From contig JAJYDX010000003.1 in assembly GCA_021777135.1 (NCBI GenBank), positions 62,001-126,000 on the forward strand: a stretch of DNA of 64,000 nt, read 5' to 3'. This document shows, one piece after another, positions 43,814 through 52,453 of this stretch. This DNA is from a bacterium (GTDB lineage: Bacteria > SZUA-79 > Acidulodesulfobacterales > Acidulodesulfobacteraceae). How positions within the stretch are numbered: position 1 is the stretch's first letter; every line of letters begins with the position of its first letter. Made by a program: the position numbers and the translations under genes. The notes under the pieces are model-generated. The model searched no databases. It was not told where the DNA came from and worked only from the letters and a program-made list of their open reading frames with translations.

Positions 43814-45085
43814 TTATACTATAATTTCAGTTAAATAATTTTTAAAATAGGTTTTAAATTCGTCTCTTTTCTTAATGCAGAAATTTAAGCCGTTTTGTCC
43901 TGTTTCGTTTCTCGACGCCGCATCTTCGATAAGATTTATCAAAACTCCTTTGAAATTTATTTCGTCCACACTGTTTATCGCATGATATTGAATCATTTCG
44001 TCTATTATTTCCTTAAAATTTACGGCATACGAACCTGTTACGATTGCCTTGCCGTATGAGGCAGGCTCTAAAACGTTATGCCCGCCTTTTTCGCTTTTAA
44101 ATAAGCTTTTTCCAACATAAACTATGTCGGAAACCGGATATATCTTGTCCATTACCCCGTATTTACCCAATATTAAAGTCTTGTGTTTATCAGATGAAAG
44201 AAAATCGTTTAATTTTCCATTTTCTTCTTCTTCGTTGCAATAAATCGGGTTAAAACCCATTTTAAAAGACTTTTTGAAAAGCGGGCGTGAATTTTTTATA
44301 TTTCTTGGAATAAAAATAAATTTTAAATTAAATTTTCTACTTATATTTTCATTTAAAATAATTTCTCTTAAAAGATTTAAAATAAATGAAGCTTCTTTCT
44401 TGTGGACGGACGCAAAAGATATTACGATTTTTTTAAGCCCTTCTCCTGAATAATCTTCGCCTTGTCCTGCTGCTACGCCTTCCGTGCAGGATATATATTT
44501 TAAAGACGTCGGCATAACGTCTATTTTAAGCGCATCGGCTCCGGAATAACCTGAAATTATTGCCGATAAAGAAGAAGCGGCGTAAATTTCCGGTAAATTA
44601 GCTTTAACGCCTATTTTTTTAAGCTCTGCGGCGGTTATTCCGGCAAAAATCAATTTTGTTTTAGAATTGAAGTTTAACAATTCATTGACTAATTTTTTGG
44701 AAACCGAATGCTGAACCGATATAAAATAATTTGGCTTTATTATAGACGCATACTTCCTGAAAACCCGCTTTAATCCAAAAAAAGGGTGAAAAAAATATAA
44801 TATACCGCCGTTTTCGTTTTTTTTAAGAAGGTTTTGGATTAGAGAGTCCGTAGAAAGCGTTTTAAAACTTACAAAAAAAACAGGGACCTGTTCTTTTTTT
44901 TCGGATAATATCGACTTTATAATATTTATTATGTATAACGCCAGCCTCAATTCGCCTAAAGATTCGGCATAAATCCAAAATCTTCTGCCGTTTAGATTTT
45001 TTGATGACGCAGAATATTTTTGCGATTTAACAAAAAAATCCTTATTTAAAGAAATGATGCGCTTTATTTTTTTAAATGCTTTCAT
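43814..45085 (-). CDS. waaA: Kdo (3-deoxy-D-manno-octulosonate) transferase, WaaA/KdtA-like
   Basis: 423 residues. The N-terminal glycosyltransferase half has FWIYAESLGELRLALYI, the counterpart of the wIHavSvGE motif, in which the Glu is the catalytic base. The C-terminal half has IVYVGKSLFKSEKGGHNVLEPASYGKAIVTGSYAVNFKEI, the GGHNxLEPA donor-binding motif. It transfers Kdo to lipid A precursors at the inner membrane. The N-terminal membrane anchor usual in WaaA is weak here, and the sequence is divergent. It lies 2 bases downstream of a Trm112-like gene. Confidence 0.85.
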   Translation of the reverse strand: MKAFKKIKRIISLNKDFFVKSQKYSASSKNLNGRRFWIYAESLGELRLALYIINIIKSILSEKKEQVPVFFVSFKTLSTDSLIQNLLKKNENGGILYFFHPFFGLKRVFRKYASIIKPNYFISVQHSVSKKLVNELLNFNSKTKLIFAGITAAELKKIGVKANLPEIYAASSLSAIISGYSGADALKIDVMPTSLKYISCTEGVAAGQGEDYSGEGLKKIVISFASVHKKEASFILNLLREIILNENISRKFNLKFIFIPRNIKNSRPLFKKSFKMGFNPIYCNEEEENGKLNDFLSSDKHKTLILGKYGVMDKIYPVSDIVYVGKSLFKSEKGGHNVLEPASYGKAIVTGSYAVNFKEIIDEMIQYHAINSVDEINFKGVLINLIEDAASRNETGQNGLNFCIKKRDEFKTYFKNYLTEIIV

Positions 45086-45087
45086 TG

Positions 45088-45306
45088 CTAATCTTTTAAG
45101 CCGTTTACATCGTTCAAATCTAAACCGCTTTCAGCTACGCTTTTGGCATCTTCCACGAGAAGTACGGGTATTCCGTCTTCCACAGGATAATAAACCATGC
45201 AGTTTCCGCAGACAAGCATTTCTTTTTCTTTAAATTTTTTGTAAATGAGAGAGCATCGGCACTTCGGGCATACAAGAAATTCTTCCGCCATTTCTTTGAC
45301 ATTCAT
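45088..45306 (-). CDS. Trm112-family small zinc-ribbon protein
   Basis: 72 residues with two Cys pairs, VCPKCRCSL and LVCGNCMVYYPV, followed by EDGIPVLLVEDA, the Trm112/YcaR signature. Family members often lie next to lipid A or lipopolysaccharide genes, as here beside waaA. Exact function is not known in bacteria. It lies 2 bases after cysS, so it is in an operon. Confidence 0.9.
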   Translation of the reverse strand: MNVKEMAEEFLVCPKCRCSLIYKKFKEKEMLVCGNCMVYYPVEDGIPVLLVEDAKSVAESGLDLNDVNGLKD

Positions 45307-45308
45307 AA

Positions 45309-46847
45309 TTATTTTGTCCCCGTAATTTTATAAGTCGTTCCAAAACCGGTATCCTCCAAAATGATGCCCTTTTCAAGAAGGGTTTTTCTTATTTCGTCAG
45401 CAGAAGCGTACTCTTTGTTCTTTCTAAATAAGTTTCGTTCGTCTATCAGTTTTTTTATTTCTTCTTCGCCGATAGAAACGCCGCCGTCCGCCTTGACATT
45501 AGCAGCCTTTAAATTCATTAAATTTAATTCAATAAACCGCCCTGGGTCTTCGTTTAGCAGCCCGAATATACCGGAAAGCGATTCTTTGATGAAAGACGCC
45601 GCATCGTCTAAAAAAGCTAAATCTTTTAAAATTATAACATTTTGCGCCATAGAATCATTAATAATTTTATTGGTTTTTCTTACAAGGTCGAATATTACGG
45701 ATATTGCTTTAGCGGTATTAAAATCATCGTTCATAGAGTTATAAAAATCGTTTTTATAATTTTCTATGTTTTCCGCCGCCAGAGCTCCAACGCTTCCTGC
45801 CGCTAAAGGGTTCCCGTCTTTTACGGTTATGCCGTTTTTATTTATTAAGAGTTTAAACTCGCCGTACAGGTTTACCGCCTGATAAAGCCTTATTAAACTT
45901 TGCCTCGCGCTTTCTACGCCTTCAAACGAAAAATCTATAAAAGACCTGTAATGCGTAAACATAAAAAAGAGCCTTAACACCTCAGGATGAAACTTGTCTA
46001 ACGCGTCCCTGACCGTAACAAAATTTTTAAGCGATTTTGACATCTTTTCGCTGTTTATATTGACAAAACCGTTGTGAATCCAGTAATTAACGAATTTTTT
46101 TCCGGTATAGCTCTCTGACTGGGCTATCTCGTTTTCATGATGCGGAAATATAAGGTCGGAACCTCCGCCGTGTATATCTATGCTTTCGCCTAGAAACTTC
46201 ATGCTCATCGCGGAACATTCTATGTGCCACCCCGGCCTGCCTTTTCCCCATGGACTGTCCCAAGAAGGTTCGTTTTCCTTAGATTTTTTCCAAAGGGCAA
46301 AATCGAGAAAATTTTCCTTTTCTTCATTTACCGGAATTCTGGAACCGGCAATAAGCTCTCCTATGTTTTTATGAGAAAGCTTGCCGTACCCCTCAAAAGA
46401 GTTTACCCTGAAAAACACGTCTCCGTTAGATTCATAGGCGTTGCCTTTTTCTATAAGACCTGAGGTCAGGCTTATCATTTCATTAATAGTTTCCGTGGCT
46501 TTCGGTTCGTAAGAAGGGGTTAAGACATTGAGCGCGTTCATATCTTTCTGGTATTCGCCTATGTACTTCGAGGAAATTTTTTCAACGGACGAATTTTCTT
46601 CGTTTGCTTTTTTTATGATTTTATCGTCTATATCGGTAAAATTTCTTACGTAAATAACTTTATAGCCGAGCTTAGTCAAATACCTGTAAATTACGTCGAA
46701 GGTAATATATGCCCTTGCGTGACCTATGTGCGAAAGGTCATATGCCGTAATTCCGCAAACATACATTAAGACCCTGTCTTTGTTTATCGGCTTGAAAAGC
46801 TCCTTGGAGAGGGAAAGAGTATTATAAATGTATATATTTCCGTGCAT
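45309..46847 (-). CDS. cysS: Cysteinyl-tRNA synthetase
   Basis: 512 residues, slightly longer than E. coli CysS (461). The HIGH-type motif is in CGITAYDLSHIGHARAYI and the zinc/substrate region in GRPGWHIECSAMSMKFLG. The HHENE motif is in DLIFPHHENEIAQSE and the KMSKS motif is in SEKMSKSLKNFVTV. A C-terminal helical domain (about 340-512) binds the anticodon. It charges tRNA-Cys. It is divergent from the HNH-motif gene. The start ATG 46847 lies in a 9-base inverted repeat (46846-46854 with 46892-46900). Confidence 0.96.
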   Translation of the reverse strand: MHGNIYIYNTLSLSKELFKPINKDRVLMYVCGITAYDLSHIGHARAYITFDVIYRYLTKLGYKVIYVRNFTDIDDKIIKKANEENSSVEKISSKYIGEYQKDMNALNVLTPSYEPKATETINEMISLTSGLIEKGNAYESNGDVFFRVNSFEGYGKLSHKNIGELIAGSRIPVNEEKENFLDFALWKKSKENEPSWDSPWGKGRPGWHIECSAMSMKFLGESIDIHGGGSDLIFPHHENEIAQSESYTGKKFVNYWIHNGFVNINSEKMSKSLKNFVTVRDALDKFHPEVLRLFFMFTHYRSFIDFSFEGVESARQSLIRLYQAVNLYGEFKLLINKNGITVKDGNPLAAGSVGALAAENIENYKNDFYNSMNDDFNTAKAISVIFDLVRKTNKIINDSMAQNVIILKDLAFLDDAASFIKESLSGIFGLLNEDPGRFIELNLMNLKAANVKADGGVSIGEEEIKKLIDERNLFRKNKEYASADEIRKTLLEKGIILEDTGFGTTYKITGTK

Positions 46848-46905
46848 ATCTAAAATTCAGCTAATTATTTCATTTTTATTTTAACGTCTTCTTTAGATAT
46901 ATATC

Positions 46906-46955
46906 TTAACATATAAGGGACTTTTTTTTAACATTTTTTTAACAAAAATTTAACC
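46906..46955 (+). promoter_or_regulatory. Four TTAAC elements in exact 11-bp phase (PhoB/PhoP-type box)
   Basis: TTAACA at 46906-46911, 46928-46933 and 46939-46944, and TTAACC at 46950-46955. The first is 22 bases from the second; the rest are 11 apart. Direct repeats with an 11-bp period are the known binding pattern of OmpR/PhoB-family regulators (Bacillus PhoP box TTAACA-type). The last element lies where a -35 would be, 17-18 bases upstream of a CATAAT -10-like hexamer (46974-46979). It would act on the HNH-motif gene. Confidence 0.55.
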
Positions 46956-47050
46956 TGAATGAAACATTGCCGTCATAATCCCGTAATATTAGTTTGATAT
47001 ATTATTGATATAACTAAAGCGTTTAAAATTTTGGGGCGTTAGGGGGACTA

Positions 47051-48382
47051 ATGGGGATTAATATATGGAACGGCAGAGATATTAACGCAGGGAGAGACAT
47101 CGATAAAGGCGGTTTAAATATTAAAAACTCCGCCGGCGGCAAAGAAACAGGGCGCCATTATTCCGATAAGGAATTAAACAGGCAAATAAATATCGCCGGC
47201 GGCGAAATGGAAATAAAAGCTTTATTAAATTCTGGCTTTATCATAAAAAACGACGAAGATTTTTTATTAAATACATACGGTTTTATTGATAAAAACGTAA
47301 GGGGTAATTTTAATAATTTATTTATGGAAAATAATTTTGTCGAGATTCAGGGGGCATCTTTTAACAGCATGACGTCTTACGGCAGAAATATAACTGTAAA
47401 AAATCTCGTTATGTCTTCTGAAAAATTCAACGAAATTAATTCTGCTAAATATATTAATAATTATTCTAAGTTCGATGAAAAATTCAACGGGGAATATAAA
47501 CTGTCTAAATTTACGCTAAACAACTATTTTGACCTTAAACAGGCATTTTTTGGAATAGACCTTAAAAACAGCGCGCCGGGGGTTATAGTATTAAGAAACG
47601 AGTCCGATGACGGCTTAAAACAGATAAAATACGAAGTTAAGGAATCTCCTTCTTATTATAAGTTTAAGCTTGAAAAAGACCGGCTGGAAAAGACTACGGC
47701 AAAACAGCCGGAGCTTGGAGTACTGAAAGATTACGATAACACTAAGGACGGATTTAAAAACATAAAGGTAGCCGTAAACGGAAAAAAAATTTTAGAAATA
47801 GAATCAATCCACAACTGGCAAAAAATTATGAATTATGTAAAATCCAGGGATATGCAGTTTATAAAAGGCTTAAAAACTGACGCGAAAGGAGAAATTTTAG
47901 ACAGGATAGAAGTCCACCATATAAAACAGCTCCAGGACGACGGCAAAGAAAACGTGGGTAATCTTATAGCTATAGCAGAAGATACGCACAGGCTTGCAGA
48001 CTCTTATAAAATCCTTATAGACAAAAACACCGGCATATACAGGGAACGGTTTTCGGAAACCGAAAGTCTCCGAAAACCGTCGCATAATAACATAATTAAC
48101 GTCGGAGGCAATAAAAAACTTTTAGAAACTATAGGAAATCTTGATTTAAACGATAAAATAATGCTTAACGGCATCAAATCAGACATAGAAACCGGCTCTG
48201 CCATGAGGCTCAATATGTTATTTGATACTGGAAATGATTTAAGATTATTATTCATAGACTGCAAAACGGGAGAAGAACTCAGGATACTGGCAGCTAAAAC
48301 TGACGACGAAGCCGATAGATATATAGCCAAAACCGCACTTATTAACACTATAAAGGAACTGGCTACCGCCGCCGTAATATAA
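47051..48382 (+). CDS. Unrecognised protein with an HNH-type motif
   Basis: 443 residues that I cannot place in a family. The first 270 residues are beta/alpha, Asn/Lys/Gly-rich, and start MGINIWNGRDINAGRD. Near residue 287 there is a compact HNH pattern: EVHHIKQLQDDGKENVGNL and then EDTHR, with His289-His290, Asn304 and His313 in the positions of HNH/His-Me finger nucleases. No signal peptide and no metal-binding Cys. The C-terminal 120 residues are helical. A ribosome-binding sequence AGGGGGA precedes ATG 47051. A TPR gene follows after 63 bases. Function unknown; a DNase role is only inferred. Confidence 0.75.
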   Translation: MGINIWNGRDINAGRDIDKGGLNIKNSAGGKETGRHYSDKELNRQINIAGGEMEIKALLNSGFIIKNDEDFLLNTYGFIDKNVRGNFNNLFMENNFVEIQGASFNSMTSYGRNITVKNLVMSSEKFNEINSAKYINNYSKFDEKFNGEYKLSKFTLNNYFDLKQAFFGIDLKNSAPGVIVLRNESDDGLKQIKYEVKESPSYYKFKLEKDRLEKTTAKQPELGVLKDYDNTKDGFKNIKVAVNGKKILEIESIHNWQKIMNYVKSRDMQFIKGLKTDAKGEILDRIEVHHIKQLQDDGKENVGNLIAIAEDTHRLADSYKILIDKNTGIYRERFSETESLRKPSHNNIINVGGNKKLLETIGNLDLNDKIMLNGIKSDIETGSAMRLNMLFDTGNDLRLLFIDCKTGEELRILAAKTDDEADRYIAKTALINTIKELATAAVI

Positions 48383-48445
48383 AAACTTGGCTTTAAAAAT
48401 ACTATGCAATAAATAACAATAACAGAGGAACGGTAATTAAATACT

Positions 48446-49411
48446 ATGGAAAAAAATCAAAAATACGAACTGTTTGCATCGCAGGTCGAAATATTTGAAA
48501 AATCTTTCTATGCTTATCTGGAACAATACAAAAAACACGAACCTGAGTCAAATAATGAATCTGCAAATCCTGACGGAATAAACGTGTTTATTTTTGAAGA
48601 ACTGCTCTGCAATTATTATAAAACGGTAATTTCCGCTTTAAAAAAATTAGCGGCATACGATAATAAACATATTCCGGTTCTAATAGAAACGTATCAAAAA
48701 CTATGGACATCTGCGCCGAGGCTTAAAGAAAAAAATTACATTTGCCCTTATTTATTCGACCTGTGCAAATTTTTGTACGAAATTAAAAAACCGGCAGCTC
48801 TAACCTTTTTTTATAATCTTCTTATTTACTGCAGGGATATACCTTTCTTGACTTTAAACGACGCGCCTGAAAAATCGATGGCGGACGCGTATAAACAAAA
48901 CGGGGAAGAAGACCCTTTCGCATATTTTAGAAAAGAAAGGGCGGAAAGGACCGCCGAAAGTTTCGACGAAGCGTTTTTTTATAAATCTTATAAAAAATTT
49001 TTCTTAATACTTTCTGGATGGCGGGAAAAAATAGACGGATACTATACTAAAGACGAAATATATTTTATGAACGGACTTTTTATCATGGACGAACTTTCCG
49101 ATTGCGTTTATTCCGGAGAAAAAACGATAAAAACGGAAAAATATTCTAAGAAAATAAACCGGAAGGAAATCTTCCGCGAATATTATGAAGCGGGAAAAGA
49201 CGGAAAAATATACGAGTACGTTTACGGCGGCGAAATTAATAAAAAAATATTGGATAATTATAAGAAAGCATTAAAGTATTTTAATCTGGCGATAGGTTAT
49301 AACCCTAATAATCCGAGATATTACTACGAATATGGCAGATGCCTTAAAAATTCTGGGAAATCCGGCGATGCGGAAATATTTTTCAAAAAAGCCTTCGACC
49401 TCAACGGATAA
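48446..49411 (+). CDS. TPR-containing protein next to the HNH-motif gene
   Basis: 321 residues. It is mostly helical and aromatic-rich. The last 60 residues show a clear tetratricopeptide-like pair: YKKALKYFNLAIGYNPNNPRYYYEYGRCLKNSGKSGDAEIFFKKAFDL. No signal peptide or membrane segment. It has AGAGGAAC upstream and follows the HNH-motif gene by 63 bases in the same direction, so a shared transcript is likely. It might be a partner or an immunity-type protein, but nothing in the sequence proves this. Confidence 0.7.
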   Translation: MEKNQKYELFASQVEIFEKSFYAYLEQYKKHEPESNNESANPDGINVFIFEELLCNYYKTVISALKKLAAYDNKHIPVLIETYQKLWTSAPRLKEKNYICPYLFDLCKFLYEIKKPAALTFFYNLLIYCRDIPFLTLNDAPEKSMADAYKQNGEEDPFAYFRKERAERTAESFDEAFFYKSYKKFFLILSGWREKIDGYYTKDEIYFMNGLFIMDELSDCVYSGEKTIKTEKYSKKINRKEIFREYYEAGKDGKIYEYVYGGEINKKILDNYKKALKYFNLAIGYNPNNPRYYYEYGRCLKNSGKSGDAEIFFKKAFDLNG

Positions 49412-49413
49412 AA

Positions 49414-50832
49414 TTATGCGAAACTAATGAATTTAAGCTCCGTCATTTCTTCGAGTGCGTATTTTACGCCCTCCCTGCCTATGCCGGATTCCTTTACGCC
49501 GCCGTATGGCTGATGGTCTGCCCTTGCCGTTGGAATGTCGTTTATTAAAACGCCGCCTGCGTCGATATGTTTAATGAAATACATTGCGTTTTTAAGGTCG
49601 TTCGTATAAATGCCGGCCTGCAGTCCGTAGATAGAATCGTTCACCATATGAACGGCTTCATTAATATCTTTAAACGGAACGGTAGAAACTATGGGGGCAA
49701 AAACTTCTAAGCAGGATATTTTCATCTTTTCGGTAACGCCTGAAAATATGGTAGGATTCATTATGTTTTCTTTGAAATCTCCTCCCAGTTCAATTTTAGC
49801 TCCTTCCTTGACGGCTTCTTCTACCCATTCCATAATTCTTTGTTTAGACTCTTGACTGATGACGGGACCGATATCCGTAGATTCGTCAAGAGGATCGCCT
49901 ATTTTTAGCTTTTTGGTTTCTTTAATAAAATGTTCCAGGAATTCCCTCTCTATATCCTTATGAACGTATATCCTTTGTAAAGAAATACAGACCTGTCCTG
50001 AATTATAAAATGCGCCTACCACGGCTTTTCTTGCAGCTTCCAAAATATTGGCGGATTTATCGACTATAAGAGCGGAATTGCTTCCAAGCTCCATGGTGTA
50101 TTTTTTAAGCCCGCCCTTGGACATTATTTCCCTGCCTGCCTTTGGGCTTCCGGTAAAACTTACCATGCGAATTTTTTCGTTAGTGACGATTGCCTCGCCG
50201 GTATCTTTGTCGCCGTAAAGGAGGCTGACGGCGTTTTCAGGCAAACCTGCTTCAAGAAGCGCCCGAACTAAAAAATACGCTGTAATAGAACCGTTTATTG
50301 AAGGTTTAAAAACTATGCTGTTTCCCGCCGCTATTGCCGGAGCAATTTTATGCGCCGGAAGATTAACCGGAAAATTAAAAGGCGTGATAGCGGCTATAAT
50401 GCCCACGGGAACCCTTAAATAAAAAGACGTCCTGTTTTCAAATCCTCTTACCGCGTCCATAGGAACGGTTTCGCCGTGTATCCTTTTGGCTTCTTCGGCT
50501 GCGTATTTAAATATGTTAACGACCCTCTGGGTTTCTATGAGCGAATATTTGTAGGCTTTTCCAACTTCAAGCGAGATGTAACGCGCAATTTCTTTTGAAT
50601 CCCGTTTAAGAATATCGCCGGTTTTTTCCAGTATCTCGAATCTTTCATAAGTATGAAGGTTTTTCATCTTATGAAAGCCTTTTTCGGCGGAAATTACCGC
50701 CTCCTCGACGTCGGACTTTTCCGGTTTGCTCAAATGCGCTACTACTTCAGAGTTAAACGGGTTAATTACATCATATGTCGCTTTTTTTTCGACCCATTTG
50801 CCATTTATATACAGGGGGTAATTTTTGGGCAT
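49414..50832 (-). CDS. NAD(P)-dependent aldehyde dehydrogenase
   Basis: 472 residues of the ALDH superfamily: AAITPFNFPVNLPAHKIAPAIAAGNS, KPSINGSITA, the nucleotide loop VSFTGSPKAGREIM, the general-base Glu in MELGSNSALIV and the catalytic Cys in NSGQVCISLQRIYVH. The C terminus has PYGGVKESGIGREG. It looks like the lactaldehyde / glyceraldehyde-type group; substrate not determined. ATG 50832 is preceded by AAGGAAG. The promoter has an operator-like dyad. It is convergent with the TPR gene (2-base gap). Confidence 0.9.
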   Translation of the reverse strand: MPKNYPLYINGKWVEKKATYDVINPFNSEVVAHLSKPEKSDVEEAVISAEKGFHKMKNLHTYERFEILEKTGDILKRDSKEIARYISLEVGKAYKYSLIETQRVVNIFKYAAEEAKRIHGETVPMDAVRGFENRTSFYLRVPVGIIAAITPFNFPVNLPAHKIAPAIAAGNSIVFKPSINGSITAYFLVRALLEAGLPENAVSLLYGDKDTGEAIVTNEKIRMVSFTGSPKAGREIMSKGGLKKYTMELGSNSALIVDKSANILEAARKAVVGAFYNSGQVCISLQRIYVHKDIEREFLEHFIKETKKLKIGDPLDESTDIGPVISQESKQRIMEWVEEAVKEGAKIELGGDFKENIMNPTIFSGVTEKMKISCLEVFAPIVSTVPFKDINEAVHMVNDSIYGLQAGIYTNDLKNAMYFIKHIDAGGVLINDIPTARADHQPYGGVKESGIGREGVKYALEEMTELKFISFA

Positions 50833-50874
50833 ACAGCTTCCTTTTAATTTTAATATTAAGATTGATTATGGGTA

Positions 50875-50913
50875 GACAGTTTTTTATTATAATCCAAAAA
50901 GTTCAAAACTGTC
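50875..50913. promoter_or_regulatory. Operator-like dyad over the aldehyde dehydrogenase promoter
   Basis: Perfect 9-base inverted arms GACAGTTTT (50875-50883) and AAAACTGTC (50905-50913) are 30 bases apart centre to centre, about three helical turns. One arm overlaps the -35 and the other the expected start site, so a repressor dimer pair could block the promoter. Confidence 0.5.
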
Positions 50914-50915
50914 AA
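50886..50915 (-). promoter_or_regulatory. Sigma-70-type promoter of the aldehyde dehydrogenase gene
   Basis: On the minus strand TTGACA (50910-50915) and TATAAT (50886-50891) lie 18 bases apart, both perfect consensus hexamers. The start would be near 50879, about 47 bases before ATG 50832. Confidence 0.8.
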
Positions 50916-51036
50916 TCTCCGGGGGCAATGCCGGAAAAACGATAACGTGAAGGCGCACAACGAACTTTCCATGCTCGCGAACTAAATAATATAAGCATAG
51001 ACGGACTTATAAGATATAAGATTGTCTAAATCAAAA

Positions 51037-51297
51037 TCAGGCTTTTCCGTAATAACAGGCAAAACAATAATGCTTATTGTCGTGGTCTGCTATTTTTGTT
51101 TTTTCCTTAAGTATTATCTCCCCGCATTTGTTGCAAATAACGAGGTGGTTTATAAGAGTTTTAACCATCTTCTCTCTTAACGCCTTGTCGTTTAAAATAT
51201 CGGAAATTAACTCGTGTTTTAAATCTTTGTAGTACCTGTCGTGAATAAGCCCTGTAACAAATTCGTGCTTCTCGGTTTGTTCCGCAAATTGATTCAT
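51037..51297 (-). CDS. Small zinc-ribbon protein, function unknown
   Basis: 86 residues. A helical N-terminal half (EFVTGLIHDRYYKDLKHELISDILNDKALREKMVKTLINHLV) leads to a four-Cys zinc ribbon: ICNKCGEII and HYCFACYYG. ATG 51297 is preferred because GGGGGAAA lies 7 bases upstream; an ATG at 51312 has no ribosome-binding site. It may bind nucleic acid or a protein partner. It lies alone between the aldehyde dehydrogenase promoter region and hemB. Confidence 0.75.
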   Translation of the reverse strand: MNQFAEQTEKHEFVTGLIHDRYYKDLKHELISDILNDKALREKMVKTLINHLVICNKCGEIILKEKTKIADHDNKHYCFACYYGKA

Positions 51298-51387
51298 TTT
51301 AATTTCCCCCATTTTTTAAAACATTGTTATGAATATAATCTTATAACATATTATACCATAAAAATAAAAAATAGGAACTGCGAAAAA

Positions 51388-52368
51388 TTAACGCAGAAGT
51401 TTTGCGGCGTAAATAGAATAATAGCTTATAATAATATCTGCTCCGGCTCTTTTAATGGAAGTAAGCATTTCGAGAACGGCGGGTTCTTCTTTTAAATATC
51501 CAAGCTTAGCCGCCGCTTTTATCATTGAATATTCCCCGGACACGTTGTAGGCGGCAAGAGGTCTTTTGAAGGACTTTTTTAATCTGTATATTACGTCCAG
51601 ATAACTTAAGGCGGGCTTTACCATAATGATGTCTGCGCCTTCGTCGATATCGAGAGCGGTTTCCAGAATCGCTTCTTCGGAATTGGAATAGTCCATCTGG
51701 TATGATTTCCTGTTGCCGAACTTAGGAGAGCAATCAGCCGCATCCCTGAACGGTTCGTAAAATGCCGAAGCATATTTCGACGAATAGGACATAATAGGAA
51801 TATTTTCTAAACTCTCGTCGTCGAGCGCTTCCCTGATTTTCTTTACTCTTCCGTCCATCATATCCGACGGGGCTATTATATCCGCGCCGGCTTTTGCGTA
51901 AGAAACGCTTATTTTTGCAAGATACTCAAGGGTTTCGTCATTTTTAACGTATCCGTTTTCATCTACTATTCCGCAGTGTCCGTGCGAGGTATAGTCGCAC
52001 ATGCAGACGTCGGTAACGACGGCAATATCGGGATATTCATCTTTAACGGCTTTAAGGGCAGTTTGAATTATACCGTTATCCGAATAGCTTTCGGAAGCAA
52101 GCTCGTCTTTATGTTCGGGAACGCCGAAAAGAAGAATTCCGCCAATATTAAGGTTTTTAACTTCTTTAAGCTCTTTCAAAAGTTCGTCTATAGAATAACG
52201 GAACTGGTCCGGCATAGTTTCTATCGGTTCTTTAACCGATTTGCCGTGCGTAACGAAATACGGCATAATAAATTTTGAAGGATCAAGGGACGTTTCACGC
52301 ACTAAATTTGATATTTTCAGAGAAGACCTCAGCCTTCTTGGCCTAATTAAAGGATAACCGGAATTCAT
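51388..52368 (-). CDS. hemB: Delta-aminolevulinic acid dehydratase (porphobilinogen synthase)
   Basis: 326 residues. Motifs are RPRRLRSSLKISNLVRETSLDPSKFIMPYFV, DVCMCDYTSHGHCGI (metal-binding Cys loop), GADIIAPSDMMDGRVKKIREALD, YSSKYASAFYEPFRDA and the catalytic Lys in DIIMVKPALSYLDVI. It condenses two aminolevulinic acid molecules into porphobilinogen for haem and corrin synthesis. A GGAGGG ribosome-binding site precedes ATG 52368. It is divergent from queC. Confidence 0.96.
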   Translation of the reverse strand: MNSGYPLIRPRRLRSSLKISNLVRETSLDPSKFIMPYFVTHGKSVKEPIETMPDQFRYSIDELLKELKEVKNLNIGGILLFGVPEHKDELASESYSDNGIIQTALKAVKDEYPDIAVVTDVCMCDYTSHGHCGIVDENGYVKNDETLEYLAKISVSYAKAGADIIAPSDMMDGRVKKIREALDDESLENIPIMSYSSKYASAFYEPFRDAADCSPKFGNRKSYQMDYSNSEEAILETALDIDEGADIIMVKPALSYLDVIYRLKKSFKRPLAAYNVSGEYSMIKAAAKLGYLKEEPAVLEMLTSIKRAGADIIISYYSIYAAKLLR

Positions 52369-52403
52369 TTTATTAATCCCTCCAAGCTCATTTATGTTCG
52401 ATA

Positions 52404-52412
52404 ATTATAACA
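52404..52412 (-). promoter_or_regulatory. Extended -10 promoter of hemB
   Basis: TGTTATAAT on the minus strand fits an extended -10 (TGnTATAAT), 36 bases before hemB ATG 52368. No -35 hexamer is evident. It mirrors the queC site at 52439-52447. Confidence 0.5.
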
Positions 52413-52438
52413 TAAAAACCGTAAAAAGAATAGAAATA

Positions 52439-52447
52439 TGTTATACT
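52439..52447 (+). promoter_or_regulatory. Extended -10 promoter of queC (leaderless-type)
   Basis: TGTTATACT fits TGnTATAAT with one change. Its end is 7 bases before ATG 52454, so transcription would begin at or next to the start codon. No Shine-Dalgarno is present, which agrees with a leaderless transcript. Confidence 0.5.
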
Positions 52448-52453
52448 AAAAAT

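Noticed and set aside
46222-46240. GTGCCA on the plus strand as a minus-strand sigma-54 site in cysS
   Set aside because: No TTGC -12 element at the needed spacing and it lies in the conserved GWHIECSAM coding region.
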